Assembly: GCA_963756545.1 (NCBI GenBank) | Contig: CAVWNY010000001.1 | Coordinates: 434,001 to 498,000, forward strand | Direction of reading: 5' to 3' | DNA from: DATFDN01 sp963756545 | GTDB lineage: Bacteria; Pseudomonadota; Alphaproteobacteria; Acetobacterales; Acetobacteraceae | Length of the DNA: 64,000 nt | Shown here: piece by piece, positions 40,323 through 49,303 of the stretch | How positions within the stretch are numbered: position 1 is the stretch's first letter | Layout: every line of letters begins with the position of its first letter | Notes under the pieces: generated by a model | The model's input: the letters and a program-made list of their open reading frames with translations, nothing else | The model's database searches: none | Told to the model about the DNA's origin: nothing | Program-made: the position numbers and the translations under genes

Positions 40323-42209
40323 TCAGGCCTCCGTGACATGGATGAAGGTATGGGCCGGGGTGAACCCGGCGAGGTCGCGGGCGGCGCGGGTGCCGCCTTC
40401 TTGCGTAGTCTCGATGACCGTGAAGCCAAGGCGCGTGTAGTGGTCCCTCACCATGGCGTTCTTCTTCGTCGGGATATACTCGCCGACCAGCCGCAGCGCG
40501 CCCATGCGCGCGGCCTCCCGCGCGATCAGGTTGAGCGTCGTCGGCTCGACCTGCCGTCCGAGCACGCGGCAGCTCATCAGCCAGGTGTCGATATCGAGAT
40601 CCTTGTTGGCGCGCAGCCGGCCGATGACGATGGCGATGATCCCGTTGTCGCCGAAGCGGTCGGTCAGGCGCAGTTGCAGCCCGACCGCATCCGGATCGTC
40701 CATCACCGCGAGCACGTCTTCCTCGGTATAACGCCGAGTCGTCAGGTTGAACTGGTTTGACTTGTTGATGAGCTGCACGATGCGTTGCAGCCCCATCCGG
40801 TCGAAGCGCCGCCAGATCAACTGCATCTCCAGCCCGCGCAGGTAGGAATCGAGGTCCGTCGCCCCGCCCCTCAGCGCCTCGCGCGCGCGATTGCCGTGAT
40901 ACTGCGTGGTGCGCTCGCGGTCTTCGTCGGTGACCGACAGCCCCTCGAAATAGCCGGCGTCGGCGATCGCCTGGGCATAGGTGGCGGGGTCGTCGCCCAC
41001 CTCGGGCACCGCGATCATCGGCAGTTCACGGCGCACCAGGTTTCGCTCGAACGGGTTATCATCCACGAACACCAGCGAATCGAGTCCGATGTTCAGCTCA
41101 TGCGCGATCTGGCGGATGTTGGCGGCCTTGTCGGACCAGTTGGCGACGAAGCAGGCGATGTCGGCACGCCTCAGCACCATCTCGGGGTGCTTGTCGAACG
41201 GCTCCAGCGCGTTCGCCTCGTCGTTCTTCGAGCAGACGGCGAGGATCACGCCGCGGCGTGCCAGCTCCCGGCAATGCTCCTGGAACGCGACGTAGGCCTC
41301 GCCGAGCGGTGATCCCTGGCCGATGACGATGCCTTCAAGCCCGTCGTCACCGACGACGCCGCCCCAGATGGTGTTGTCGAGGTCGAGCACGAGGCACTTG
41401 GCCGAGCGGCCCTGTTTCGCGGCGAGGAGGCGCGCCACGAGCTCGCCGTACATCGGCGCGGCGAGCGGCGTGATCTCCTGCTTCGAGCGATGCCACAGCG
41501 CCGGATCGTGCCAGGCGGCGATGCCGTCGCGCGCGGCGCGGTCGTCCAGCGCGAGCAGGTCCACGCCGTCCTCCTCCGCCAGGCCGCGAAGCGCCGCGTT
41601 CAGCCGCGCGATGAAGCGGGCCCGCGAGCCGGGCAGCCGGTGCTCGTTCTCGCCCAGCACGGGCAGATGCAGCTGCAGCGCGGTCTGCTGGATCACCGGG
41701 CAGCGAAAGGCGCGACGGGCGAGAGTCCACGCCTCGCGCAGCCGGGACGTGACCTCCGACAGCGCGGCGTCCGCGTCGGCGGGCTCCATCGCGGCGGTCA
41801 GGCCGGCGGCGAGATGGTGCGCGTCGAGCGCGAGCAGGATCGCGGTCGGCTGGAACGCATGCAGGCCGGAGGACGGATCCGCCAACTCCTGCATGTACTG
41901 CCCGTACTCGTTCTCGTAGGTGTCGATCCACAGGCCCCGGCGCAGGCCCGCGACCTGGATGCCCGCGTGCAGGTGGGCCATCGTGGCCGAGCCGAGCAGG
42001 GCGAGGCGGATGGGCTTGCCCGCCGCGTCCGCCGGGGCCGCGGGAAAGCGGCGGCGCACCGCCTCGTCCAGCGCGTTTGTGAGCAGGAAGTCGAGCCGGA
42101 GATTGGCGAGCGCGACGGCCTGATCCCAGCGCGGCGCCTGATCGGCGCGCAGGGCGCGCAGCCGGGCGCGAAACTCCGGATCGGGAGGCAGCCATGTGAG
42201 CGTCGTCAC
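40323..42209 (-). CDS. FkbH-like HAD-IIIC enzyme
   Basis: The 628-residue protein starts with about 260 residues resembling an SGNH-like N-terminal part (LALLGSATMAHLHAGIQVAG). The HAD domain follows, with the nucleophile in KCLVLDLDNTIWGG (Asp276). Then come SKNDEANALEPF, VFVDDNPFERNLVRRELP and a C-terminal GNAT-like portion (LTDRFGDNGIIAIVIGRL, YIPTKKNAMVRDHYTRLGF). FkbH proteins form glyceryl-ACP or related acyl-ACP from phosphorylated three-carbon units. The GTG start at 42209 is preceded by AAGGAAGG. With the adjacent carrier protein it makes a two-gene loading module. I see no polyketide or peptide synthetase nearby. Confidence 0.85.
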   Translation of the reverse strand: MTTLTWLPPDPEFRARLRALRADQAPRWDQAVALANLRLDFLLTNALDEAVRRRFPAAPADAAGKPIRLALLGSATMAHLHAGIQVAGLRRGLWIDTYENEYGQYMQELADPSSGLHAFQPTAILLALDAHHLAAGLTAAMEPADADAALSEVTSRLREAWTLARRAFRCPVIQQTALQLHLPVLGENEHRLPGSRARFIARLNAALRGLAEEDGVDLLALDDRAARDGIAAWHDPALWHRSKQEITPLAAPMYGELVARLLAAKQGRSAKCLVLDLDNTIWGGVVGDDGLEGIVIGQGSPLGEAYVAFQEHCRELARRGVILAVCSKNDEANALEPFDKHPEMVLRRADIACFVANWSDKAANIRQIAHELNIGLDSLVFVDDNPFERNLVRRELPMIAVPEVGDDPATYAQAIADAGYFEGLSVTDEDRERTTQYHGNRAREALRGGATDLDSYLRGLEMQLIWRRFDRMGLQRIVQLINKSNQFNLTTRRYTEEDVLAVMDDPDAVGLQLRLTDRFGDNGIIAIVIGRLRANKDLDIDTWLMSCRVLGRQVEPTTLNLIAREAARMGALRLVGEYIPTKKNAMVRDHYTRLGFTVIETTQEGGTRAARDLAGFTPAHTFIHVTEA

Positions 42210-42536
42210 GCGAGACCTTCCTTGGTGCGGGCCTGATCTACCGGACGGGCGTCGCAAGGGTCCAGGAAACTCGGTGGCTATGCGAATGGCCCTTTCGCCA
42301 CTCCATCGCGCGGGCCCCTCCCCCGACCCCTCCCGCAAGGGGAGGGGGTAGTAGGCGCGGCGCTTCTCGCCCCTCCCCTCCCCTTGCGGGAGGGGTTGGG
42401 GGAGGGGTCGGGCGCGGTATGGGTGAGCCAATGTTCGTTCCCCACCCGTCATGCGGCGTCTGCGAGTATCCACGACTTCGGGGCGCCCACCAGTCGCATG
42501 ACAGTGGGGAGCGGTCATCGCATAGAGCGGTTGATG
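42210..42536. repeat. Intergenic region carrying the G/C-rich palindromic repeat (42315-42411)
   Basis: This gap between two leftward genes holds three modules of the CCCCTCCCGCAAGGGGAGG kind within 42315-42411, the same family as in the cobS-cobT gap. They are arranged as inverted hairpins with GGGTCGGG tails. The rest contains short weak inverted matches and no gene. A promoter for the FkbH-ACP pair must lie here or at 42210-42310, but I could not define it. Confidence 0.7.
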
Positions 42537-43985
42537 TTACTCCAGCTCGGGCAGGTCCGGCCGGCGGTCGCTCCACGGCCGGGCGCGCTCGAACGCGGCG
42601 GCGATCCGCAGCAGGTCGGCATCGGCGCCGAGGCGGCCGACGAGCTGGATCGCCAGCGGCATTCCGTCGCGGTCGAATCCGCAGGGCAGGCTCACCGCCG
42701 GGTTGCCCGTCAGATTGAAGGGCATGGTGTAGGGATACCACGACGCGCGGATGTTCTCGACCTGCCGGTTGTCGATCTCGATCGGCCCGAAGAAGTCCTG
42801 GTCGATCGGCACGGCGGTGCGCGACAGGGTAGGCATGGCGACCACGTCGCAGTGGTCGAACCACGCCTGCACCTGGCGATAGAGCCGCGTGCGCGCGAAG
42901 ATCGCTTCGTACAGGGCGGTGGCGGAGACATCGGCGACGCGGTCCAACTGGCGCACGAAGGTCGGGCACATGATGGCGCGATGCTTCGCCAAATGATGGC
43001 CGAACTGCGCCATCCGATAGGCGCCGTTGTTCACGAACCACACCGATTCAGGGTTGTCGAACGGCGCCGTCAGCTCCGAAAGCGTCGCGCCGAGTTCGGT
43101 GAACGCCCCGAGCGCCGCCTCGCAGCCGGCGAGCACATCGGCGGCGACGGCGCTGTTGCCGAGGCGCGCGCGCCAGGCAACCCGCACCCCGCTCAGGTCG
43201 CCCTCGGCGCGGGCGGCGGTGGCGAAATGCGGCTGCGGCCGCGCCATCGTCAGCGGATCGCGCGCGTCCGCGCCGGACATGGCGTCCAGCATGAGCGCGG
43301 TGTCCAGCACCGTGCGGGTCATCGGCGTGATATAGGAGATGTTGCCGAACCCGTCCTGCGCGTATTCCTGCGGCACCACGCCGAGGCCCTGCTTGAAGCC
43401 GACCACGCCGTTGCAGGCGGCCGGGATGCGGGTCGAGCCGCCGCCGTCGGTGGCGACGGCGAGCGGGCCGAGCCCCGATGCCGCCGCCACGGCCGCCCCG
43501 CCGCTCGATCCGCCCGCCGCGCGGTCGGCCCGCCAGGCATTGCGGGTGCGTCCGAACAGCGGCGCCTCGGTCAGGCACTGCTGGCCGAACTCGGGCGTCG
43601 CGGTCTTGCCCACCACGATCGCCCCCGCCTGCTTGAGCCGTGCCACCGCCACGGCGTCCTGGTCGGGCACATGGTCCTTGAAAATCAACGAGCCCCAGGT
43701 CGTGCGAATCCCGGCCGTCGGAACCAGGTCCTTCACCGAGACCGGAATGCCGTGCAGCGGCCCCCAGTGCTCGCCCCGCATCACGGCCGCCTCGGCCCGT
43801 CGCGCGGCGGCCATCGCCGCGTCCGCCGCGACCGTGATGAAGGCGTTCAGCACCGGCTGGCTGCGCGCAATGCGATCGAGCGTCGCCGTCATCAGCTCAA
43901 TCGGCGAGAGCGTGCGGGCACGGATCATCGCCGCGAGATCGGCGGCGGAGGTGTAGGCGAGGTCGGGCTCGGTCATAAGCGGCAT
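42537..43985 (-). CDS. Amidase-signature family enzyme
   Basis: This 482-residue amidase has the Ser-cisSer-Lys triad visible: Lys85 in GIPVSVKDL, the glycine/serine loop AAGGSSGGAAVAAA with the cis-Ser at 160-161, and the nucleophile Ser184 in TDGGGSTRIPAACNG. The C-terminal NLTGNPAVSLPCGF is also typical. It hydrolyses a carboxamide; the family is broad (acetamidase, indoleacetamide hydrolase, 6-aminohexanoate-cyclic-dimer type), so the substrate is open. It diverges from the epimerase gene with 83 bases between them. Confidence 0.9.
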   Translation of the reverse strand: MPLMTEPDLAYTSAADLAAMIRARTLSPIELMTATLDRIARSQPVLNAFITVAADAAMAAARRAEAAVMRGEHWGPLHGIPVSVKDLVPTAGIRTTWGSLIFKDHVPDQDAVAVARLKQAGAIVVGKTATPEFGQQCLTEAPLFGRTRNAWRADRAAGGSSGGAAVAAASGLGPLAVATDGGGSTRIPAACNGVVGFKQGLGVVPQEYAQDGFGNISYITPMTRTVLDTALMLDAMSGADARDPLTMARPQPHFATAARAEGDLSGVRVAWRARLGNSAVAADVLAGCEAALGAFTELGATLSELTAPFDNPESVWFVNNGAYRMAQFGHHLAKHRAIMCPTFVRQLDRVADVSATALYEAIFARTRLYRQVQAWFDHCDVVAMPTLSRTAVPIDQDFFGPIEIDNRQVENIRASWYPYTMPFNLTGNPAVSLPCGFDRDGMPLAIQLVGRLGADADLLRIAAAFERARPWSDRRPDLPELE

Positions 43986-44068
43986 CCCTTCGATTCGACG
44001 GAAATCCTGGACGAAACAATTCCGAATACGGTATAGAAACGTCCCTTCCGTTCGGACCCTGTTCTTCC

Positions 44069-44995
44069 ATGCCCACCTATCTCGTGACCGGAGGCTGCGG
44101 CTTCATCGGCTCGCACCTCGCCGACGCGCTGCTGGCCGAGGGACATGCCGTTCGCATTCTGGACGACCTCTCCAGCGGCAAGCTCGCCAACAAGCCGGAT
44201 GCCGCCGAGCTGATCGTGGCCGACGTCGCCGACGCGGCGGCCGTGGCGGGGGCGATGCGGGGCGTGGACGGGTGCTTCCACCTGGCCGCCATCGCCTCGG
44301 TCGAGCGCGGCAACCGGGACTGGCTGGGCACGCACCGCGTCAACCTGACCGGCATGATCGCGGTTCTGGAGGCGGCGCGGCGGGCGGGGCCAGGGGACAG
44401 GCCGGTGCCAGTGGTGTATGCCTCCTCGGCGGCCGTGTACGGCGACAACCCGGCCCTGCCGCTGGCCGAGAACGCGGCGACCCGGCCGTTGTCGGCCTAT
44501 GGCGCGGACAAGCTCGGCTGCGAACTGCACGCGCGGATCGCCGGGCGGGTTCATGCCGTGCGCACCACCGGCTTGCGCTTCTTCAACGTCTACGGCCCGC
44601 GACAGGACCCCGCCTCGCCCTATTCCGGGGTGATCTCGATCTTCTGCGACCGGCTGGGCACCGGGCACCATGTGACGGTATTCGGTGACGGCGGGCAGAC
44701 ACGCGACTTCGTGTTCGTGGCCGACGTGGTCCGCGCGCTGCTCGCCGCGATGCGGGGCGCGTCTCTGAAGGCGGAAGTCTTCAACGTCTGCACCGGACGG
44801 GCCATCAGCGTACTCGACCTCGCCTGCGCGATCGCGGAGGCGATTGGCGTGGCGCCGGAAATCGGCTTCGGACCGGCACGGCCCGGCGACATCCGCGCCT
44901 CGCTCGGTGATCCGTCGGCCGCCTCTGCCGCGCTGGGCTTCGCCGCCGAGACGGGGCTGCGGGACGGACTTTCACGCACCCTCGCCGCCCCCTGA
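44069..44995 (+). CDS. NAD-dependent sugar epimerase/dehydratase (GalE-like SDR)
   Basis: The 308-residue extended short-chain dehydrogenase has the NAD loop TGGCGFIGSHLADAL (7-21), an ILDDLSSGK loop, VVYASSAAVYGDNP with the catalytic Ser region, and the YGADK (YxxxK) catalytic pair. RFFNVYGPRQDP follows, as in UDP-glucose 4-epimerases and UDP-glucuronate decarboxylases. It would make a nucleotide sugar, maybe for the EPS of this strain, though it lies far from that cluster. It converges with the PPOX gene, only three bases between stops. Confidence 0.9.
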   Translation: MPTYLVTGGCGFIGSHLADALLAEGHAVRILDDLSSGKLANKPDAAELIVADVADAAAVAGAMRGVDGCFHLAAIASVERGNRDWLGTHRVNLTGMIAVLEAARRAGPGDRPVPVVYASSAAVYGDNPALPLAENAATRPLSAYGADKLGCELHARIAGRVHAVRTTGLRFFNVYGPRQDPASPYSGVISIFCDRLGTGHHVTVFGDGGQTRDFVFVADVVRALLAAMRGASLKAEVFNVCTGRAISVLDLACAIAEAIGVAPEIGFGPARPGDIRASLGDPSAASAALGFAAETGLRDGLSRTLAAP

Positions 44996-44998
44996 GCG

Positions 44999-45391
44999 TC
45001 AACCCATCGTATTGACGGCGTCGGGCGTGATCTCGATCGTGATCCGCCGCTCGCCCGGCTGACGGTTCGGGTAAGGCTTGCCAAGGTATTTCTGCGACAA
45101 ATCCTCGATGTGCTGCTCGGCGCCGTCCTCGGTCGCGCGCGCGACGGTGCCGCGAACCTGCACGTAGCGGTAAGCGTTATCCGGGTCCATGATCGCCACC
45201 GCGACCTTGGCACCCTGGGTCATCGTGCGCGCCTTCACCCGGCCCTTGGCCGTGTTCACGCGAATCTTGCCGCCGGTGTAGTCGAACCAGACGGGCGTGA
45301 CCTGGGGCGAGCCGTCGGCCATCACCGTAGCGACGGTGGCGAACGCCTTCTTGCTCATCAGGTCGCGGAACTTGTCAGGGATGTCGGTCAT
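44999..45391 (-). CDS. PPOX-class flavin/F420-binding split-barrel protein
   Basis: The 130-residue protein is of the pyridoxamine-phosphate-oxidase-like fold: KKAFATVATVMADGSPQVTP, VWFDYTGGKIRVNTAKGR, KVAVAIMDPDNAYRYVQVRG, and a final LGKPYPNRQPGERRITIEI. This pattern is that of TIGR03618-type F420-dependent oxidoreductases, which also occur in proteobacteria where the cofactor may be FMN. An LLM-class oxidoreductase at 19938 may use a similar cofactor. The substrate is unknown. Confidence 0.85.
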   Translation of the reverse strand: MTDIPDKFRDLMSKKAFATVATVMADGSPQVTPVWFDYTGGKIRVNTAKGRVKARTMTQGAKVAVAIMDPDNAYRYVQVRGTVARATEDGAEQHIEDLSQKYLGKPYPNRQPGERRITIEITPDAVNTMG

Positions 45392-45436
45392 GGCTCGCTC
45401 CTGCTACTTCGGTCCCAACATAGGGGAGACGCGGCG

Positions 45437-47122
45437 ATGAACAACGGCAAGCGGGGCCTGTCCCGCAACACCGCCAATTACGGCGACCCCGATTTCGCGC
45501 TCTATCTCCGCCGCTCGTTCGCCAAGTCGATGGGCTACTCCCAGGCGCTGCTCGACCGCCCGGTGGTGGGGATCGTCGATACCGGCTCGGGCTACAACAA
45601 CTGCCACCGCACGATGCCGGAGCTGATCGAGGCGGTGAAGCGCGGCGTGCTGGCGGCCGGCGGCCTGCCGCTGGCGTTCCCCACGATCTCGCTGTGCGAG
45701 CCGTCGCTGTTCCCGACCTCCATGCACTACCGCAACCTCGCCGCGCTCGACACCGAGGCGATGCTGACGGCGCAGCCGATGGACGCGGCGGTGCTGATGG
45801 GCGGGTGCGACAAGACGGTGCCGGCCCAGCTCATGGCCGCCGCCTCGGCCGACATCCCCTGCGTGCAGCTCGTCACCGGCCCGATGCTGGCGACGCCCTA
45901 TCAGGGCGAGCGGCTCTCGGCCTGCACCGACTGCCGGCGCTACTGGGCGATGTATCGCGCCGGGAAGGTGTCGGACGAGCGAATCGGCGAGATCGAGGGC
46001 CGGCTGGCCAGCACCGCGGGGACGTGCGGGGTGATGGGCACGGCCAGCACGATGGCCTGCGTCGCCGCCGCGCTGGGGATGATGCCGGCGGCGCACGCCA
46101 CGATCCCGGCCGTCCACGCCGATCGGCTGCGCGCCGCCGAGGAGGCGGGAATGCTGGCGATGGCGCTGGTCAACCGCCCGGTCCGCCCCTCCGAGATCAT
46201 CACCGAGGGCTCGGTCGAGAACGCGCTGCGCGTGCTGCTCGCGCTCGGCGGGTCCACCAACGCGCTGATCCATCTTACCGCAATCGCCGGCAGGCGGGGC
46301 ATCCGCATCGACCTCGATCGGCTGAACGCGCTCTCGGACGCCACGCCGGTACTGGTCGATCTGAAGCCGACGGGCGACGGCTACATGGAAGACTTCCACG
46401 CCGCCGGCGGGATGCCGGCTCTGTTGTGGGAGTTGCGCGAGCTGTTGCATCTCGACGCGCGCGACGTCACGGGGCTGAAGCTGGGCGAGCGACTGGCCGA
46501 GCCGGCCTTCGTCGATCGCCGCTTCATCCGCGCCCGCGCCGAGCCGGTTTCCCCGGTCGGCGGACTGGTCGCGCTGTTCGGCTCGCTCGCCCCGCGTGGC
46601 GCCCTGATCAAGCGCAGCGCCGCGACCCCGGGGCTGTTCGAAATCGAGGCGCGGGCGGTGGTGTTCGACGGGCTGGCCGACCTGGCGGCACGAATCGACG
46701 ACCCCGCGCTGGATGTGACCGAGCGCGACGCGCTGGTGCTGAAGAACGCCGGGCCGCTGACGCCGGCCGGAATGCCGGAGGCGGGATACCTGCCGATCCC
46801 CCGCAAGCTCGCCGCCGCCGGGGTGAAGGACATGCTACGGATCAGCGACTGCCGGATGTCCGGCACCGCGTTCGGGACAATCGTGCTGCATGTGACGCCC
46901 GAGGCCGCCGCCGGCGGGCCGCTGGGGCTGCTCGAGACGGGCGATCGCATCGGGATGTCGGTGCGCGACCGACGGCTTGATCTGCTGGTGGACGAGCCCG
47001 AACTCGCGCGCCGGCGCCTTTCCTGGCGTCCGCCGGCGCCGCCGGCGCGCGGCTGGGACCGTATCGTGATCGAGCAGGTATTGCAGGCTGACGAGGGGTG
47101 TGATCTAGGGGTTCTGCGGTGA
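45437..47122 (+). CDS. IlvD/Edd-family dehydratase (sugar-acid or dihydroxy-acid type)
   Basis: The 561-residue protein has cluster ligands in VLMGGCDKTVPAQLMAA and GTCGVMGTASTMACVAAALG, the metal/substrate region SVENALRVLLALGGSTNALI, and the C-terminal RISDCRMSGTAFGTIVLHV. It dehydrates a 2,3-dihydroxy acid through an iron-sulfur cluster. The wording and length fit the pentonate/hexonate dehydratase branch (arabonate, xylonate) at least as well as IlvD of branched-chain amino acid synthesis. GGGGAGACGCGGCG precedes the ATG at 45437. Because no other ilv gene is near, a sugar-acid catabolic role is preferred. Confidence 0.88.
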   Translation: MNNGKRGLSRNTANYGDPDFALYLRRSFAKSMGYSQALLDRPVVGIVDTGSGYNNCHRTMPELIEAVKRGVLAAGGLPLAFPTISLCEPSLFPTSMHYRNLAALDTEAMLTAQPMDAAVLMGGCDKTVPAQLMAAASADIPCVQLVTGPMLATPYQGERLSACTDCRRYWAMYRAGKVSDERIGEIEGRLASTAGTCGVMGTASTMACVAAALGMMPAAHATIPAVHADRLRAAEEAGMLAMALVNRPVRPSEIITEGSVENALRVLLALGGSTNALIHLTAIAGRRGIRIDLDRLNALSDATPVLVDLKPTGDGYMEDFHAAGGMPALLWELRELLHLDARDVTGLKLGERLAEPAFVDRRFIRARAEPVSPVGGLVALFGSLAPRGALIKRSAATPGLFEIEARAVVFDGLADLAARIDDPALDVTERDALVLKNAGPLTPAGMPEAGYLPIPRKLAAAGVKDMLRISDCRMSGTAFGTIVLHVTPEAAAGGPLGLLETGDRIGMSVRDRRLDLLVDEPELARRRLSWRPPAPPARGWDRIVIEQVLQADEGCDLGVLR

Positions 47123-47292
47123 GTGGGAGCTCCCGTTGCGGTCACGGGCTCGGGAGTTGTCCTCAGCGACTCTGAGCCTTAGCGACCCCGATGCGCGAAC
47201 CCTTCGGTTTGCTGCGCGTTGGTCGGGAATTGGTTGTTGGCTGCGCGGGGCGGTCGGCATGTTTGGCACGTCGATTGGGAACAGGAGCGGCG

Positions 47293-49218
47293 ATGTGCGG
47301 GGTCGTAGGCTGGGTATTACCTTCTCAACACGCGCTCTCTGAACGACTTCTCGTATCGCTCGCCGAACGGCAAAAGCATCGCGGCCCGGATTCCGCCGGC
47401 CATTGGATTGGGTTCACGCGCGACGACAAATGGCAGATCGGCCTGTCGTTTCGCAGACTGGCGTTCCTCGATTTGTCGCCGGCCGGCTCCCAACCGATGT
47501 TCGCCCGGCCCGATACGGCGCTGGTATTCAATGGCGAGATTTACAACTACATCGAGCTCCGCGAGCGCGTTGCGACCGACGGCTGGGAATCGACGGGAGA
47601 CACCGTCGTTCTGCTGAATTTGCTGGCTCAAGACGGACTGAACTGTCTGCCTCTTCTGCGGGGCATGTTCGCATTCGCGTTCTGGAACGGGTCCAAGGGT
47701 GAACTCCTTCTCGCGCGCGATCCGTTTGGCAAGAAGCCCCTGTACGTGGCTGAACTTGATGATGGAGGTGTCGTATTCGGCTCGGAGATCGATGCGATCG
47801 CGGCGATGCCCGGACTGGATCGATCGGTCGATGGCGATGCCGTGCCGGAATACCTCCAGTATCGCTATGTACCGGGCCCAAACACTTTCTTTCGGAAGGT
47901 CAAGAAGCTGCCGCCCGGCCACTGGATGCGCTGGAAGGCAGGCAGGACGGAAACCGGGTCCTATTACACGCCACCGTTCCGAAATCCGCGCGCCAAGCGG
48001 ATAAGCAGCCAAAAGGCGGAGACACGCTTGATCGCCAGCCTTCGCGAAGCGGTCTCGATCCGCCTGCGATCGGAGGCGCCGTTTGGACTCTTCCTGTCCG
48101 GCGGCCTCGATTCCTCGCTGATACTGGCCCTGATGACGGAACAGCTCGCCCATCCTGTCACGAGCTTTTCGGTCGGATTCAACGAGGGCGAGCACTCCGA
48201 ACTGCATCATGCGCGCCGGATTGCCGATCGGTTCGGCGCCGATCACAACCAGCTTGTCGTTTCGGCTGAATCCGTCATTCACAACTTGGCGGAGGCAACC
48301 CGGCACCGCGGCGCGCCGGTCTCGGAACCGTCCGACTTGGCCATCCTGATGCTGTCGAAGGTCGCTTCACGTAAGGTGAAGATGGTTCTGACCGGCGAAG
48401 GCGCCGACGAGCTCTTGGGGGGTTATCCCAAGCACCGCGCGGATGCGGTGGTTGCCGCCTTTCACGCCGTTATCCCCGCTATCGTCCACGACCGGCTGAT
48501 AGATCCGCTGATCCGGCGATTTGCCCACGGCGCGCGACGGGCCACGATCGTCGCTCGCGCGCTTCGTGAGCGAGACGAGCAGAGGCGGTTCGCGCTCTGG
48601 TTTGGTGCGACGACCGAAGCGGAGCGCGAGCAGCTGCTGTTCGAACCCCGTTCCCGTCGACCAATCGACCCGTATCCCTGGTCCAGCCGAGCCTCTCGGT
48701 TGAAACGCATGCTGTTTCTCGATCAGACCTCCTGGCTTCCGGACAATCTCCTTGAGCGGGGGGATCGAATGATGATGGCGGGGTCCATAGAAGGCCGCAT
48801 GCCGTTCATGGATACCGAGGTCGCGCGCGTGGTCGCGAGCTTTCCCGACCGCCTGCTCATCGGCGGGCGCGGCGGAAAGACCGTGCTGCGGCGCGCCGCC
48901 AAGCGGCTGCTGCCGCGGGACACCCTGACCCGACCGAAAATCGGCTTTCGCGTGCCGGTTGATGTCTGGTTTCGCACGTCGCTCCGCGAGTATCTGCGTG
49001 ACAACCTGCTCGGGACGGCGGCAAGGACGAGAAGCATCCTCAAGGAACAGGCCGTCAGGCGATTACTGAACGAGCATGTCGAAGGCACGCAAAATCACGA
49101 AAAGCTCCTATGGACGTTGCTGGCTCTCGAGATTTTTGCCCAGGTTCATGGCGCCGAATTTGGCGATGCCGACAGGATGGTTTCGGAGGGCCGTGTATCG
49201 CCGGTCATGGCGGCTTAA
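47293..49218 (+). CDS. asnB: Asparagine synthetase-like glutamine amidotransferase
   Basis: This 641-residue two-domain enzyme has the N-terminal nucleophile Cys2 in MCGVVGW, the glutaminase loop KHRGPDSAGHW, and LVFNGEIYNYIELRERV. The synthetase ATP site is FLSGGLDSSLILAL (269-275 core). GEGADELLGGYPKHR and EGRMPFMDTEVARVV follow. It makes an amide from a carboxylate using glutamine and ATP. Many AsnB-like enzymes in such genomes amidate sugars or peptides rather than aspartate. Third-position G+C is visibly lower than in its neighbours, and a group II intron remnant abuts its end, so recent acquisition is likely. AGGAGCGGCG precedes the ATG. Confidence 0.88.
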   Translation: MCGVVGWVLPSQHALSERLLVSLAERQKHRGPDSAGHWIGFTRDDKWQIGLSFRRLAFLDLSPAGSQPMFARPDTALVFNGEIYNYIELRERVATDGWESTGDTVVLLNLLAQDGLNCLPLLRGMFAFAFWNGSKGELLLARDPFGKKPLYVAELDDGGVVFGSEIDAIAAMPGLDRSVDGDAVPEYLQYRYVPGPNTFFRKVKKLPPGHWMRWKAGRTETGSYYTPPFRNPRAKRISSQKAETRLIASLREAVSIRLRSEAPFGLFLSGGLDSSLILALMTEQLAHPVTSFSVGFNEGEHSELHHARRIADRFGADHNQLVVSAESVIHNLAEATRHRGAPVSEPSDLAILMLSKVASRKVKMVLTGEGADELLGGYPKHRADAVVAAFHAVIPAIVHDRLIDPLIRRFAHGARRATIVARALRERDEQRRFALWFGATTEAEREQLLFEPRSRRPIDPYPWSSRASRLKRMLFLDQTSWLPDNLLERGDRMMMAGSIEGRMPFMDTEVARVVASFPDRLLIGGRGGKTVLRRAAKRLLPRDTLTRPKIGFRVPVDVWFRTSLREYLRDNLLGTAARTRSILKEQAVRRLLNEHVEGTQNHEKLLWTLLALEIFAQVHGAEFGDADRMVSEGRVSPVMAA

Positions 49219-49225
49219 ATCACGC

Positions 49226-49303
49226 GAGCGGCACGCGGGAGTCCCGCCCGTACGGTTCTGTGCGAGGCCGCCAGTGATGGGCGCCCCCACTGCGATCACC
49301 TAC
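49226..49303 (+). mobile_element. Remnant of a group II intron 3' end (domains V and VI)
   Basis: Just after asnB the sequence GAGCGGCACGCGGGAGTCCC (49226-49245) continues into a CGCCCGTACGGTTCTG stretch. This resembles domain V of bacterial group II introns (GAGCCGTATG ... CGTACGGTTC). It includes the AGC triad, a stem GCGGG-AGT-CCCGC, and the closing GTACGGTTC strand, with two mispairs in the lower stem. A domain-VI-like tail ends in ATCACCTAC. No reverse transcriptase gene is present, so it is a scar, not an active element. Confidence 0.5.

Noticed and set aside
42384..44036. 550-codon plus-strand frame opposite the amidase
   Set aside because: Antisense shadow; the amidase triad is intact on the minus strand.
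45110..45436. N-terminal extension of the IlvD/Edd gene by 109 codons
   Set aside because: The extension is antisense to the PPOX gene; the ATG at 45437 has a GGGGAG ribosome site and the normal family start.
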